The notes under the pieces: model-generated
What the model was told of the DNA's origin: nothing
Database searches by the model: none
What the model saw: the letters and a program-made list of their open reading frames with translations, nothing else
Source of the DNA: an uncultured Oscillospiraceae bacterium
GTDB taxonomy: Bacteria > Bacillota > Clostridia > Oscillospirales > Acutalibacteraceae
Length of the DNA stretch: 6,033 nt
Assembly: GCA_900554535.1 (NCBI GenBank)
Contig: USIA01000117.1
Span: 1-6,033 of the forward strand
Reading direction: 5' to 3'
Position numbers and translations under genes: made by a program
In this document: positions 1-6,033 of the stretch, piece by piece
Layout: every line of letters starts with the position of its first letter
Position numbering within the stretch: position 1 is the first letter of the stretch

Positions 1-1
1 G

Positions 2-52
2 ATCATGTCCGCCTCCACCAATGACTGTCCCCCCTGTGGCGGCTGCCATTGA
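2..52 (+). CDS. 3' end of an upstream gene with a CxxCxxC tail, possibly YlbF/YmcA (Ric) family
   Basis: This frame is open from the left edge to a TGA at 50-52 and encodes 16 residues, IMSASTNDCPPCGGCH. The three cysteines form a tight CxxCxxC at the very C-terminus, which looks like a metal or Fe-S ligand set. The stop lies 32 bases before the mutS start, a normal operon distance. In Firmicutes the gene before mutS is often a YlbF/YmcA-type protein, and in Bacillus the YlbF-YmcA-YaaT complex is known to bind [4Fe-4S] clusters through cysteines that include C-terminal ones. The family assignment is therefore an inference from position plus a Cys tail, because the body of the protein lies outside the window. 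The other two forward frames also stop before mutS (at 22-24 and 61-63), so the reading frame is likely but not proven. Confidence 0.45.
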   Translation: MMSASTNDCPPCGGCH

Positions 53-67
53 TGCAAATTCATAAAT

Positions 68-73
68 AGGAGG
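68..73 (+). promoter_or_regulatory. Ribosome binding site of mutS
   Basis: A perfect AGGAGG lies 11 bases before the ATG at 85. The spacing is slightly long but workable. It supports this ATG, and the encoded N-terminus (MANLSPMMKQY) matches the usual MutS start. Confidence 0.8.
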
Positions 74-84
74 AAACCAAGAGC

Positions 85-2706
85 ATGGCAAATCTGTCGC
101 CGATGATGAAGCAGTATTTTGCGATCAAGAAACAATACCCGGATACGATTCTGTTTTTTCGGCTGGGCGACTTTTATGAGATGTTTTACGATGATGCCAA
201 GCTGGTCTCCCGTGAACTCGATCTGACGCTGACCGGTCGCGACTGTGGGCAGGAGGAGCGTGCACCGATGTGCGGTGTGCCGTTTCACAGCTATGAGACA
301 TATCTGGCGCGGCTTGTGGCAAAGGGCTATAAGGTGGCCATCTGCGAGCAGATGGAGGATCCATCCCTGGCCAAGGGGCTGGTCAAACGAGATATCATCC
401 GTGTCGTAACGCCCGGCACCGTTTTGGAAAGCAGCATGCTCGACGAGGCACGCAATAATTTTATCTGTTCAGTCTGCGTCCGCGGGGAAACCGCGGGCGT
501 CTGTTTTGCGGACGTTTCGACGGGGGAACTCTATGGAACGGTCTTGCATAAAGATTTAGGCGAGCAGCTCAAAAACGAAATGGCACGATATTCTCCGCGC
601 GAGATTCTGGTCAACAGCGGTGTGCTCGATTATCGGGAATTGCCTGCCTTCATCAAAAACCGCCTTTCGGCCAGTTTGGAGCTGCGGGAGGACAGCGCCT
701 TTGACGACGCGGCGTGTGTGGATGCAGTGTGTGCGCAGTTTCATCCGAAAACGCTGACGGATCTGAAGCTGGACGATAAACCGGAGTTGACGGCTGCTTT
801 GGGCGCTTTGTTTTCCTATCTGAAGGAGACCCAACGCACCGGCATCGAGCGCATGTCCACGCTTCAGGTTTATAGCGGCGCGCAGTACATGAAGCTCGAT
901 TTGAATGCCCGGCGCAATCTGGAACTTCTCGAAACCATGCGCAACAAAGAAAAGCGTGGCTCGCTACTTGGGGTGCTCGATAAAACGCATACGCCCATGG
1001 GCAAGCGCCTGATTCGCAGCTGGATTGAGCAGCCGCTTTTGAATCCGGCCACAATCAGCCGCCGGCTTAACGCAGTGGAGGAGCTTTTGGGCGACGCCGT
1101 TTTGCGCGATACGCTTTGCGGCCAGCTTGATGGCATCCACGATCTGGAGCGCGTCATGTCGCGTGTGGTCTATGGCAGTGCGAACGGCCGAGAACTGCGT
1201 TCCCTCGAAAGTGCGGCGCGCTGCCTGCCGCCGTTGCGGGAGGCGCTCTCCAGCGTCAAGGCCGAGATGCTGCGCAAGATTCAGGACGAGATCGACCCAT
1301 TGCAGGATGTCGCAGATCTGATCGACCGCGCAATTGTCGACGACCCGCCGTTTTCCCTGCGCGAGGGCGGCATCATCAAGCCGGGCTTTAACGAGGAGCT
1401 TGACCTGCTCAAGGGCGATATGACGGATGGGCGTGGAGTCCTGGCCAAAATTGAATCAGATGAGCGCGAGCGGACAGGCATTCCAAAACTCAAGGTCGGC
1501 TACAACCGCGTGTTCGGCTATTACATAGAGGTTTCCAACAGCTTCCGCGACCGTGTCCCGCAGGAATATATCCGCAAACAGACATTGACCAATTGCGAGC
1601 GCTATATCACCCCCCAGCTCAAGGAGCTGGAAGGACGCATCTTGGGCGCACACGACCGCAGCGTCCAGCTGGAGCATCAGCTATTCGAGGAAGTGCGCAA
1701 GCAGGTAGCAAGTCAAATGAAGCGTATTCAAAAGACAGCTGAGGCTATTGCCCGGCTGGACGTGTTGCAATCGTTTGCGCAGGTTAGCGCGGAAAATCAT
1801 TACACCCGGCCGATCGTCGATTTGAGCGGCAAAATTGAGCTCAAGGAAAGCCGGCACCCGGTTGTGGAGTCGCTTTTGGACGCCCCCTTTGTGCCCAACG
1901 ACGTATCACTGGACAAAGAAAATACGCGTGTCGCCGTCATTACGGGCCCAAATATGGCGGGCAAATCGACCTATATGCGTCAGATTGCCCTGATTGTCCT
2001 CATGGCACAGATCGGTTGTTTTGTTCCGGCGTCCTCAGCACACATCGGGATTGTAGACGCCATCTTCACGCGTGTCGGGGCGTCGGATGATCTCGCCTCC
2101 GGCCAGTCTACCTTTATGGTGGAAATGGCCGAAGTGGCGGACATCCTGAAAAATGCGACCGCAGATAGCCTTTTGATTCTCGACGAGATCGGCCGCGGCA
2201 CCTCCACTTATGATGGCATGAGCATCGCCCGTGCGGTGCTGGAGTTCGTCGCTAACAAACGGACGCTCGGCGCCAAAACGCTTTTTGCCACGCATTACCA
2301 TGAGCTGACGGCATTGGAAGAGTTGCTCGACGGGGTCAAGAATTACAACATCGCCTGTAAAAAGCACGGCGACGACATCACATTTTTGCGGCGCATTGTG
2401 CGCGGCGGTGCGGACGACAGCTATGGTATCGAGGTTGCGAAGCTCGCAGGTGTGCCGAACCGGGTCATCAAACGCGCTAAGGAGATTCTCGGAGAATTGA
2501 CTGCCGGCCAGGCAGTCACGCCGCCCAAGGGCATCCCGCAGCGCAGAACGGCCCCCGAACAGCCGGAAGCGCAGCTTTCCCTGACTCCGCCGAGCGAGGC
2601 AGAGGTGCTGCGCCGTCTGCGCGAGATGGATGTCAATACGTTGACACCAATCGAGTGCATGAATCAGTTGTTTCAGCTTTCGCAGCTGGCAAAAGAGGGA
2701 AACTGA
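85..2706 (+). CDS. mutS: DNA mismatch repair protein MutS
   Basis: This is the cytoplasmic mismatch sensor, an ATPase that binds base mismatches and small loops, becomes a sliding clamp and recruits MutL. At 873 residues it has normal full length. The mismatch-reading F-x-E is at F30-Y31-E32 in GDFYEMFYDDA. The connector domain spans roughly residues 125-245, and the core and clamp follow with YNRVFGYYIE at 473-482. The ATPase domain has Walker A GPNMAGKST at 621-629 (K627), the SGQSTF signature at 672-677, Walker B LLILDE at 696-701 (D700, E701) and the switch histidine H737 in ATHYHEL. No key residue is missing and the frame is intact. After the ATPase comes a Pro/Gln-rich linker with QLSLT at 830-834, which resembles the beta-clamp-binding peptide of other MutS proteins, then the conserved tail DVNTLTPIECMN used for tetramer contacts. 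It is the first complete gene of the mutS-HD-mutL unit. Confidence 0.98.
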   Translation: MANLSPMMKQYFAIKKQYPDTILFFRLGDFYEMFYDDAKLVSRELDLTLTGRDCGQEERAPMCGVPFHSYETYLARLVAKGYKVAICEQMEDPSLAKGLVKRDIIRVVTPGTVLESSMLDEARNNFICSVCVRGETAGVCFADVSTGELYGTVLHKDLGEQLKNEMARYSPREILVNSGVLDYRELPAFIKNRLSASLELREDSAFDDAACVDAVCAQFHPKTLTDLKLDDKPELTAALGALFSYLKETQRTGIERMSTLQVYSGAQYMKLDLNARRNLELLETMRNKEKRGSLLGVLDKTHTPMGKRLIRSWIEQPLLNPATISRRLNAVEELLGDAVLRDTLCGQLDGIHDLERVMSRVVYGSANGRELRSLESAARCLPPLREALSSVKAEMLRKIQDEIDPLQDVADLIDRAIVDDPPFSLREGGIIKPGFNEELDLLKGDMTDGRGVLAKIESDERERTGIPKLKVGYNRVFGYYIEVSNSFRDRVPQEYIRKQTLTNCERYITPQLKELEGRILGAHDRSVQLEHQLFEEVRKQVASQMKRIQKTAEAIARLDVLQSFAQVSAENHYTRPIVDLSGKIELKESRHPVVESLLDAPFVPNDVSLDKENTRVAVITGPNMAGKSTYMRQIALIVLMAQIGCFVPASSAHIGIVDAIFTRVGASDDLASGQSTFMVEMAEVADILKNATADSLLILDEIGRGTSTYDGMSIARAVLEFVANKRTLGAKTLFATHYHELTALEELLDGVKNYNIACKKHGDDITFLRRIVRGGADDSYGIEVAKLAGVPNRVIKRAKEILGELTAGQAVTPPKGIPQRRTAPEQPEAQLSLTPPSEAEVLRRLREMDVNTLTPIECMNQLFQLSQLAKEGN

Positions 2707-2709
2707 AAA

Positions 2710-2715
2710 AGGAGG
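2710..2715 (+). promoter_or_regulatory. Ribosome binding site of the HD hydrolase gene
   Basis: AGGAGG (extended as AGGAGGGG) lies in the 16-base gap after the mutS stop and 7 bases before the ATG at 2723. This strong site shows that the small gene is translated on its own and fixes its start. Confidence 0.8.
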
Positions 2716-2722
2716 GGCCGCC

Positions 2723-3355
2723 ATGGCGATTGATCGCACGGCATTGATTCAAATCCTGCGTCAGGAATTGGCGGGCCAGCCAGACCGTGCTGGCCGCGGC
2801 AAGTGGACAGCTGAGCACTGCGTGCGTGTGGCAAAACTTGCGGTTGCGCTGCGTCAGGCGGTGGGCGCCGATCCAGCGCTCGATGATCTTGTTTTTACGG
2901 CAGGACTGTTCCACGACGTCAAGCACGACAGCGCTTCAACGCCTGCCGCGCATGGTCAAGAGGGGGCGGCCCGCACGCAGGAGCTTTTGGCAGGGCTCTT
3001 GCCGGAGAAATTTTTGACACATGTCTGCGCCATTGTTGCGGTACATGACGACAAAAGGCCGCCAGCTGATTCGCCCTATGACACGTCCACACACCTTGTG
3101 CAGGATGCTGACTTAATCGATCACAATGGCGCCATGGAAGTTTATCAGAGCTTTTGCTATGGTGCACTGCATGGACGCGAACTGGTGGAAAATCTGGAGT
3201 ATATGGAGAGGGAAACGCTTCCGCTTTGGGCGAGACACGTGCGGCGCCTGCACTTTGATGCGGCCCGCCTGGAGTGGCAGCGCCGCACGGATTTTTTAAA
3301 GTCGTTTTTACGCCGTATTCGACAGGAGGAAGCGGGCCGGCTGTTTGAACCGTAA
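2723..3355 (+). CDS. HD-domain metal-dependent phosphohydrolase, YpgQ/YedJ-like
   Basis: This 210-residue soluble protein has the full HD signature: H32 in the WTAEHCVRVAKLA helix, H64-D65 in GLFHDVKHD, and D130 in QDADLID. Further histidines, H77 (AAHGQEGA) and H108 (VAVHDD), are placed as in the YpgQ/YedJ branch of the superfamily. Those ligands hold a divalent metal, and the family cleaves phosphate esters. YpgQ of Bacillus is reported to act on nucleoside triphosphates, but the substrate here cannot be read from sequence. Residues about 10-150 form the predicted HD fold. The C-terminal 60 residues are rich in Arg, Glu and aromatics, with no known motif and no signal peptide or membrane segment. 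The gene lies between mutS and mutL with gaps of 16 and 26 bases and its own ribosome binding site, so it is almost surely co-transcribed with mismatch repair. No partner domain such as RelA/SpoT synthetase or GGDEF is present. Confidence 0.9.
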   Translation: MAIDRTALIQILRQELAGQPDRAGRGKWTAEHCVRVAKLAVALRQAVGADPALDDLVFTAGLFHDVKHDSASTPAAHGQEGAARTQELLAGLLPEKFLTHVCAIVAVHDDKRPPADSPYDTSTHLVQDADLIDHNGAMEVYQSFCYGALHGRELVENLEYMERETLPLWARHVRRLHFDAARLEWQRRTDFLKSFLRRIRQEEAGRLFEP

Positions 3356-3364
3356 TATTTTGAG

Positions 3365-3373
3365 AAAGGGGGG
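3365..3373 (+). promoter_or_regulatory. Ribosome binding site of mutL
   Basis: AAAGGGGGG ends 8 bases before the mutL ATG at 3382. It sits in the 26-base gap after the HD gene stop and supports this start. Confidence 0.7.
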
Positions 3374-3381
3374 ACGGCCAA

Positions 3382-5280
3382 ATGCCGGAAATTCATGTAT
3401 TGGACAAGCACATAGCCGAACTGATTGCCGCGGGTGAGGTGGTCGAGCGGCCGGCCTCTGTTATCAAAGAACTGGTCGAGAATTCAATCGACGCGGGCGC
3501 GACTGCCGTGACCGTCGAAATTCAGCACGGCCGCATCCCCTTTATGCGTGTTACGGATAACGGCTGCGGCATCCCGCGCGATCAGGTGCCAAAAGCATTC
3601 TTGCGCCACGCCACCAGCAAGGTGCAAAACCAGGATGATCTAACCAGGATCCATACCTTGGGCTTCCGCGGCGAGGCGCTGGCTTCCATCGCAGCGGTGA
3701 CGCATGTCGAAATGCTCACTCGCACGCAGGAGGAACTTGCGGGGACACACTATGTGATTTCCGGTGGGGAAGAGGAAGCCTGCGAGGATGCAGGCTGCGC
3801 AGCCGGTACCACGCTGGTGCTGCGAGACCTCTTCTATAACACGCCTGCGCGTATGAAATTTCTCAAAAAAGACGTTACCGAAGGGAATGCAGTGGCAGGA
3901 GTGATGGACCACGCTGCACTCTCGCATCCAGAGGTTGCGTTTCGTTTGCTGCGCGATGGCCGTGAGGTGCTCAACACACCGGGAGACGGCAAGCTGAAAA
4001 ATGCGGTGTTTGCTGTATTTGGCCGCGAATTCACGTCCGGGCTGCTGCCGGTCGATTATACGCTCGACGATGTGCATGTCTGGGGCTTTATCAGCAAACC
4101 GGTGGCATCGCGCCCGAATCGCAGCATGCAGAATTTTTTCCTCAACGGCCGGTATGTCAAATCCCGCACCGCGATGGTTGCCATGGAACAGGCATTTCGC
4201 GGAAGCCTGATGGTTGGCAAATTCCCTGCCTGTGTGCTGCACATACAGGTCAATCCCGCGACCGTGGACGTCAACGTCCATCCTAGCAAGATGGAAATAC
4301 GCTTTATGAATGAAAAGCCGGTGTTTGAAGCGGTGTATCATGGCATCAAGACAGCACTGCAGGTCGGAGACGCGCCGAGTAAGCTAAAGCTCAATACGCA
4401 GCAGCCGGTTTTCCACGAACCGCCTGGTGAACAGACCCGACTACCGGGGACGCCCCCAAAGCCATCCGAACCGGTGTGGCGTCAGGCAACGCAGCCGGCA
4501 GAACAAGCGCCGCGTAAGCCCCTGCGTGTGTGTGATTCTCTCGCACTGCATACGCCAGTTGTACCTACTCGGCCGGCCGCGCCGGTGCCTGCCAAACCCG
4601 CTTTAGAAACACCGCGGGAAACGATTACAGCTCCTGCGCCGGAGCATGCGCAATCCGCTTTACCGGAATCAGAGTCCGACGCCCCGGCAGCCTATGCCGC
4701 ACGGGAAAAGGAACAGTTCCCGGCGCGCTTTGTCGGCGAGGCGTTTTCGACCTACATTTTGATCGAGGAAAATGGGGACGAGCTGCGCATCATCGATAAG
4801 CATGCGGCGCATGAGCGCATGCTCTATGAACAGCTCTGCCGTGAGGCTGGGGATATACCCCAGCAGATGCTGCTGTCGCCTGTGACAGTGACGCTTTCCA
4901 AGGAAGAATATTCCGCGGTGCTTGACAACCTTGAAACCCTCGCGCAGGCCGGGTTTGAGGTCGAAGACTTCGGCGCCGGAAGCGTGCTGGTGCGCAGCGT
5001 GCCGATTATCCTGGGCGAAGATGTCGCCAGTGCAGTGGAAGAGATGGCAGGTTACCTGGCCGAGCACCGCACGCACGTACAGACGGAAAAGCTCGACTGG
5101 CTGTTTCACAATGTGGCCTGCCGCGCAGCGGTGAAGGCGGGCGACGAAAGCTCGCCAATGGAACTTGCAGCGTTGGCCGCGCGGTTGGAGCAGGAGGATA
5201 TCCGCTATTGTCCGCACGGTCGCCCGGTTTCCATTGTGCTCAAACGCAAGGACCTGGAGCGTCAATTTGGACGAGCCTAA
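3382..5280 (+). CDS. mutL: DNA mismatch repair protein MutL with endonuclease motif
   Basis: This is the mismatch-repair matchmaker: it is recruited by MutS and, in this type, nicks the daughter strand itself. The 632 residues form a normal-length protein. The N-terminal GHKL ATPase has E30 and N34 in KELVENSIDAG, D59 in DNGCGI, RHATSK at 75-80 and GFRGEAL at 94-100. A Pro/Ala-rich, low-complexity linker covers about residues 335-440. The C-terminal domain has the endonuclease motif DxHAxxExxxxE as D472, H474, E478, E483, plus ACRAAVKAG at 579-587, CPHGRP at 610-615 and a final F-x-R (F629, R631), all expected in nicking-type MutL. QMLLSP at 495-500 fits the QxxLxP clamp-binding pattern. Having the nuclease motif implies a methyl-independent system without MutH. 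The linker is likely lineage-specific; both folded parts are intact. Confidence 0.98.
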   Translation: MPEIHVLDKHIAELIAAGEVVERPASVIKELVENSIDAGATAVTVEIQHGRIPFMRVTDNGCGIPRDQVPKAFLRHATSKVQNQDDLTRIHTLGFRGEALASIAAVTHVEMLTRTQEELAGTHYVISGGEEEACEDAGCAAGTTLVLRDLFYNTPARMKFLKKDVTEGNAVAGVMDHAALSHPEVAFRLLRDGREVLNTPGDGKLKNAVFAVFGREFTSGLLPVDYTLDDVHVWGFISKPVASRPNRSMQNFFLNGRYVKSRTAMVAMEQAFRGSLMVGKFPACVLHIQVNPATVDVNVHPSKMEIRFMNEKPVFEAVYHGIKTALQVGDAPSKLKLNTQQPVFHEPPGEQTRLPGTPPKPSEPVWRQATQPAEQAPRKPLRVCDSLALHTPVVPTRPAAPVPAKPALETPRETITAPAPEHAQSALPESESDAPAAYAAREKEQFPARFVGEAFSTYILIEENGDELRIIDKHAAHERMLYEQLCREAGDIPQQMLLSPVTVTLSKEEYSAVLDNLETLAQAGFEVEDFGAGSVLVRSVPIILGEDVASAVEEMAGYLAEHRTHVQTEKLDWLFHNVACRAAVKAGDESSPMELAALAARLEQEDIRYCPHGRPVSIVLKRKDLERQFGRA

Positions 5281-5312
5281 TGGATTCAATTGCATTCACA
5301 AAACAGTCAAAC

Positions 5313-5339
5313 GAACGACACATTCCTGTGCTATCGTTT
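5313..5339 (+). other. Imperfect stem-loop after mutL
   Basis: Bases 5314-5318 (AACGA) pair with 5334-5338 (TCGTT), a G-T pair extends this outward (5313 with 5339), and 5319-5322 (CACA) pair with 5327-5330 (TGTG) around a TTCC loop. Three bases (5331-5333) bulge on the 3' side. The stem is AT-rich and the following bases are TCAAAATGG, not a T-run, so it is not a classic intrinsic terminator. It starts about 32 bases after the mutL stop and might protect the 3' end or pause polymerase; it may also be chance. Confidence 0.3.
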
Positions 5340-5407
5340 CAAAATGGCCGCTATGCGTGGGCGCGAGATCGATGGCCGGCTTGTATAGCTTCATTTTTCA
5401 CAAAACT

Positions 5408-5435
5408 TGGCAGCACAGCTTCGGTTGCTTTGTTG
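5408..5435 (+). terminator. Possible weak terminator-like hairpin with a UUCG loop
   Basis: Bases 5416-5419 (CAGC) pair with 5424-5427 (GTTG) around a TTCG loop closed by C-G, the very stable cUUCGg form. Beyond a 2x2 internal loop, 5408-5413 can pair with 5430-5435, but with several G-U pairs. T-rich sequence follows (5438-5451, broken by C and G). It lies between the mutL stop and the likely miaA promoter, where a terminator would make sense. The pairing is imperfect and the T-tract interrupted, so this is only a candidate. Confidence 0.25.
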
Positions 5436-5444
5436 GATTTCCAT

Positions 5445-5473
5445 TTGCTTTTCGCCCCGGTTTCGTTTAAAAT
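5445..5473 (+). promoter_or_regulatory. Likely sigma-A promoter for miaA
   Basis: A -35 element TTGCTT (5445-5450) and a -10 element TAAAAT (5468-5473; 5 of 6 match TATAAT) are separated by exactly 17 bases. Transcription would begin near 5480, leaving a leader of about 64 bases before the TTG start of miaA. The -35 matches only its first three bases, and the surrounding DNA is AT-rich, which raises the chance of a false match. Confidence 0.45.
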
Positions 5474-5529
5474 AGAAGCTGGGGTTTACATAATTTATCT
5501 GATTTTCCCATTTTACGCGGGGGCAGGAC

Positions 5530-5534
5530 AGGAG
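5530..5534 (+). promoter_or_regulatory. Ribosome binding site deciding the TTG start of miaA
   Basis: AGGAG lies 9 bases before the TTG at 5544. The in-frame TAG at 5538-5540 rules out any start further upstream, and the next possible codon (GTG at 5571) falls just before the P-loop and would remove its leading strand. The site and the stop together fix TTG as the start. Confidence 0.7.
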
Positions 5535-5543
5535 CGGTAGGCA

Positions 5544-6033
5544 TTGATTGAAAAAATTCCCGTACTTGTTGTGGCAGGACCGACGGCTTCTGGAAAAACC
5601 GGGTTGGCAGTTCGCCTTTGTCAGACACTCCACGGAGAGGTGGTTTCTGCTGACTCGATGCAGGTGTACCGGGAAATGCGAATCGGCACTGCGCGTCCAA
5701 CCAAAGCGGAGATGGGGGGCGTCCCGCATCACCTGCTGGGCTTTCAGCCGTTGGACGAGCAATTTTCGGTTTCCGATTATGTTCGTCTCGCTTCTCGCAC
5801 CATTGCGGATATCTACGCGCGCGGCCATCTGCCGGTGCTGGTGGGGGGGACCGGGCTTTATATCCGCAGCCTTCTGCAGGGGTTGTCGTTCCAGGGGCAG
5901 GGCGCGGACCCAGTCCTGCGCGCTCGGCTAGTTGCATTGGCACAGCAGGAGGGTGTCGAAGCTTTGCACGCGCGCTTGGCGGCCATTGATCCGGAAGCGG
6001 CGGGCGGCCCTTCTTCCCCCAAATATAGCCGAT
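5544..6033 (+). CDS. miaA: tRNA dimethylallyltransferase MiaA, N-terminal half (runs off the right edge)
   Basis: MiaA transfers a dimethylallyl group from DMAPP to N6 of A37 in tRNAs that read codons starting with U, the first step toward ms2i6A. The window has 163 codons, about half of the usual ~310. Visible family motifs are the P-loop GPTASGKT at 12-19, SADSMQVY at 35-42, the IGTARPT segment at 47-53, VPHHLL at 60-65, FSVSDY at 74-79 and VLVGGTGLYI at 98-107. The start is TTG, chosen because of an immediately upstream in-frame stop and an AGGAG site. The last dozen codons, after DPEAA, do not follow the expected I/L-H-P-N pattern of the family, so a sequencing error or frameshift close to the edge is possible. 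It lies 263 bases after mutL, likely with its own promoter, an arrangement different from the tight spacing of the preceding genes. Confidence 0.95.
   Translation, partial: MIEKIPVLVVAGPTASGKTGLAVRLCQTLHGEVVSADSMQVYREMRIGTARPTKAEMGGVPHHLLGFQPLDEQFSVSDYVRLASRTIADIYARGHLPVLVGGTGLYIRSLLQGLSFQGQGADPVLRARLVALAQQEGVEALHARLAAIDPEAAGGPSSPKYSR

Noticed and set aside
2035..2739. Minus-strand open frame of 234 codons opposite the mutS ATPase region
   Set aside because: It lies wholly opposite conserved mutS motifs, has no recognisable domain, and long antisense frames are expected from the G/C-biased codon use of this DNA.
3640..4341. Minus-strand open frame of 233 codons opposite mutL, and a similar one at 4669-5295
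   Set aside because: Both are His/Arg/Cys-rich, unlike real proteins, and mirror mutL codons; no motif or separate ribosome binding logic supports them.
5344..5388. Tiny 14-codon frame MAAMRGREIDGRLV in the gap, in frame with mutL after its TAA
   Set aside because: No ribosome binding site precedes it, it is too short to judge, and mutL already ends with the expected F-x-R terminus, so neither a leader peptide nor stop-codon read-through is supported.
5349..5390. GCTAT ... ATAGC inverted repeat followed by a T-rich stretch
   Set aside because: Only five base pairs with a loop of about 30 bases, so it is unlikely to act as a terminator.
5485..5513. Second promoter candidate with TTTACA as -35
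   Set aside because: At 17-base spacing the -10 would be CCATTT, a poor match; the TTGCTT/TAAAAT pair is better.
5208..5540. Plus-strand 110-codon frame spanning the mutL end and the intergenic gap
   Set aside because: Its first fifth overlaps mutL out of frame, the product has no domain, no ribosome binding site was seen, and it changes composition at the mutL stop. It ends just before the miaA start in the miaA frame, which is what makes it look tempting.

Overview
The window is a fragment of bacterial chromosome carrying a compact, all-plus-strand DNA mismatch-repair cluster. In order it holds the last 16 codons of an unidentified upstream gene with a CxxCxxC tail, a complete mutS, a complete small HD-domain phosphohydrolase gene, a complete mutL, a 263-base non-coding gap, and the first half of miaA (tRNA A37 dimethylallyltransferase), which runs off the right edge.

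The organism is most likely a moderately high-GC Firmicute, probably of the Clostridia (Oscillospiraceae/Ruminococcaceae-like). This is inferred from strong purine-rich Shine-Dalgarno sequences (AGGAGG, or AAAGGGGGG before mutL), a MutL carrying the metal-dependent nicking-endonuclease motif absent from MutH-dependent gammaproteobacteria, and the order [short Cys-tailed gene]-mutS-mutL-miaA. That order resembles Firmicute loci in which a YlbF/YmcA-type gene precedes mutS. Genus cannot be assigned from the sequence alone.

Region by region: bases 2-52 end the upstream frame; 85-2706 is mutS; 2723-3355 is the HD hydrolase, 16 bases after mutS; 3382-5280 is mutL, 26 bases after the HD gene. These short gaps, each with its own ribosome binding site, indicate one transcript. 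Bases 5281-5543 look more AT-rich than the genes and contain two imperfect stem-loops and a good sigma-A-like promoter (TTGCTT-17-TAAAAT), so miaA may be transcribed at least partly on its own. miaA starts with TTG at 5544.

Functionally, MutS recognises mismatches and loads MutL. MutL then nicks the newly made strand, probably stimulated by the beta clamp; both proteins carry plausible clamp-binding peptides. The HD protein has all its metal ligands and resembles the YpgQ/YedJ family. Its position between mutS and mutL is the least ordinary feature of the window and invites the idea of a nucleotide-related role, but its substrate is unknown. I see no mobile element, CRISPR array, RNA gene or clearly new multi-gene system here.
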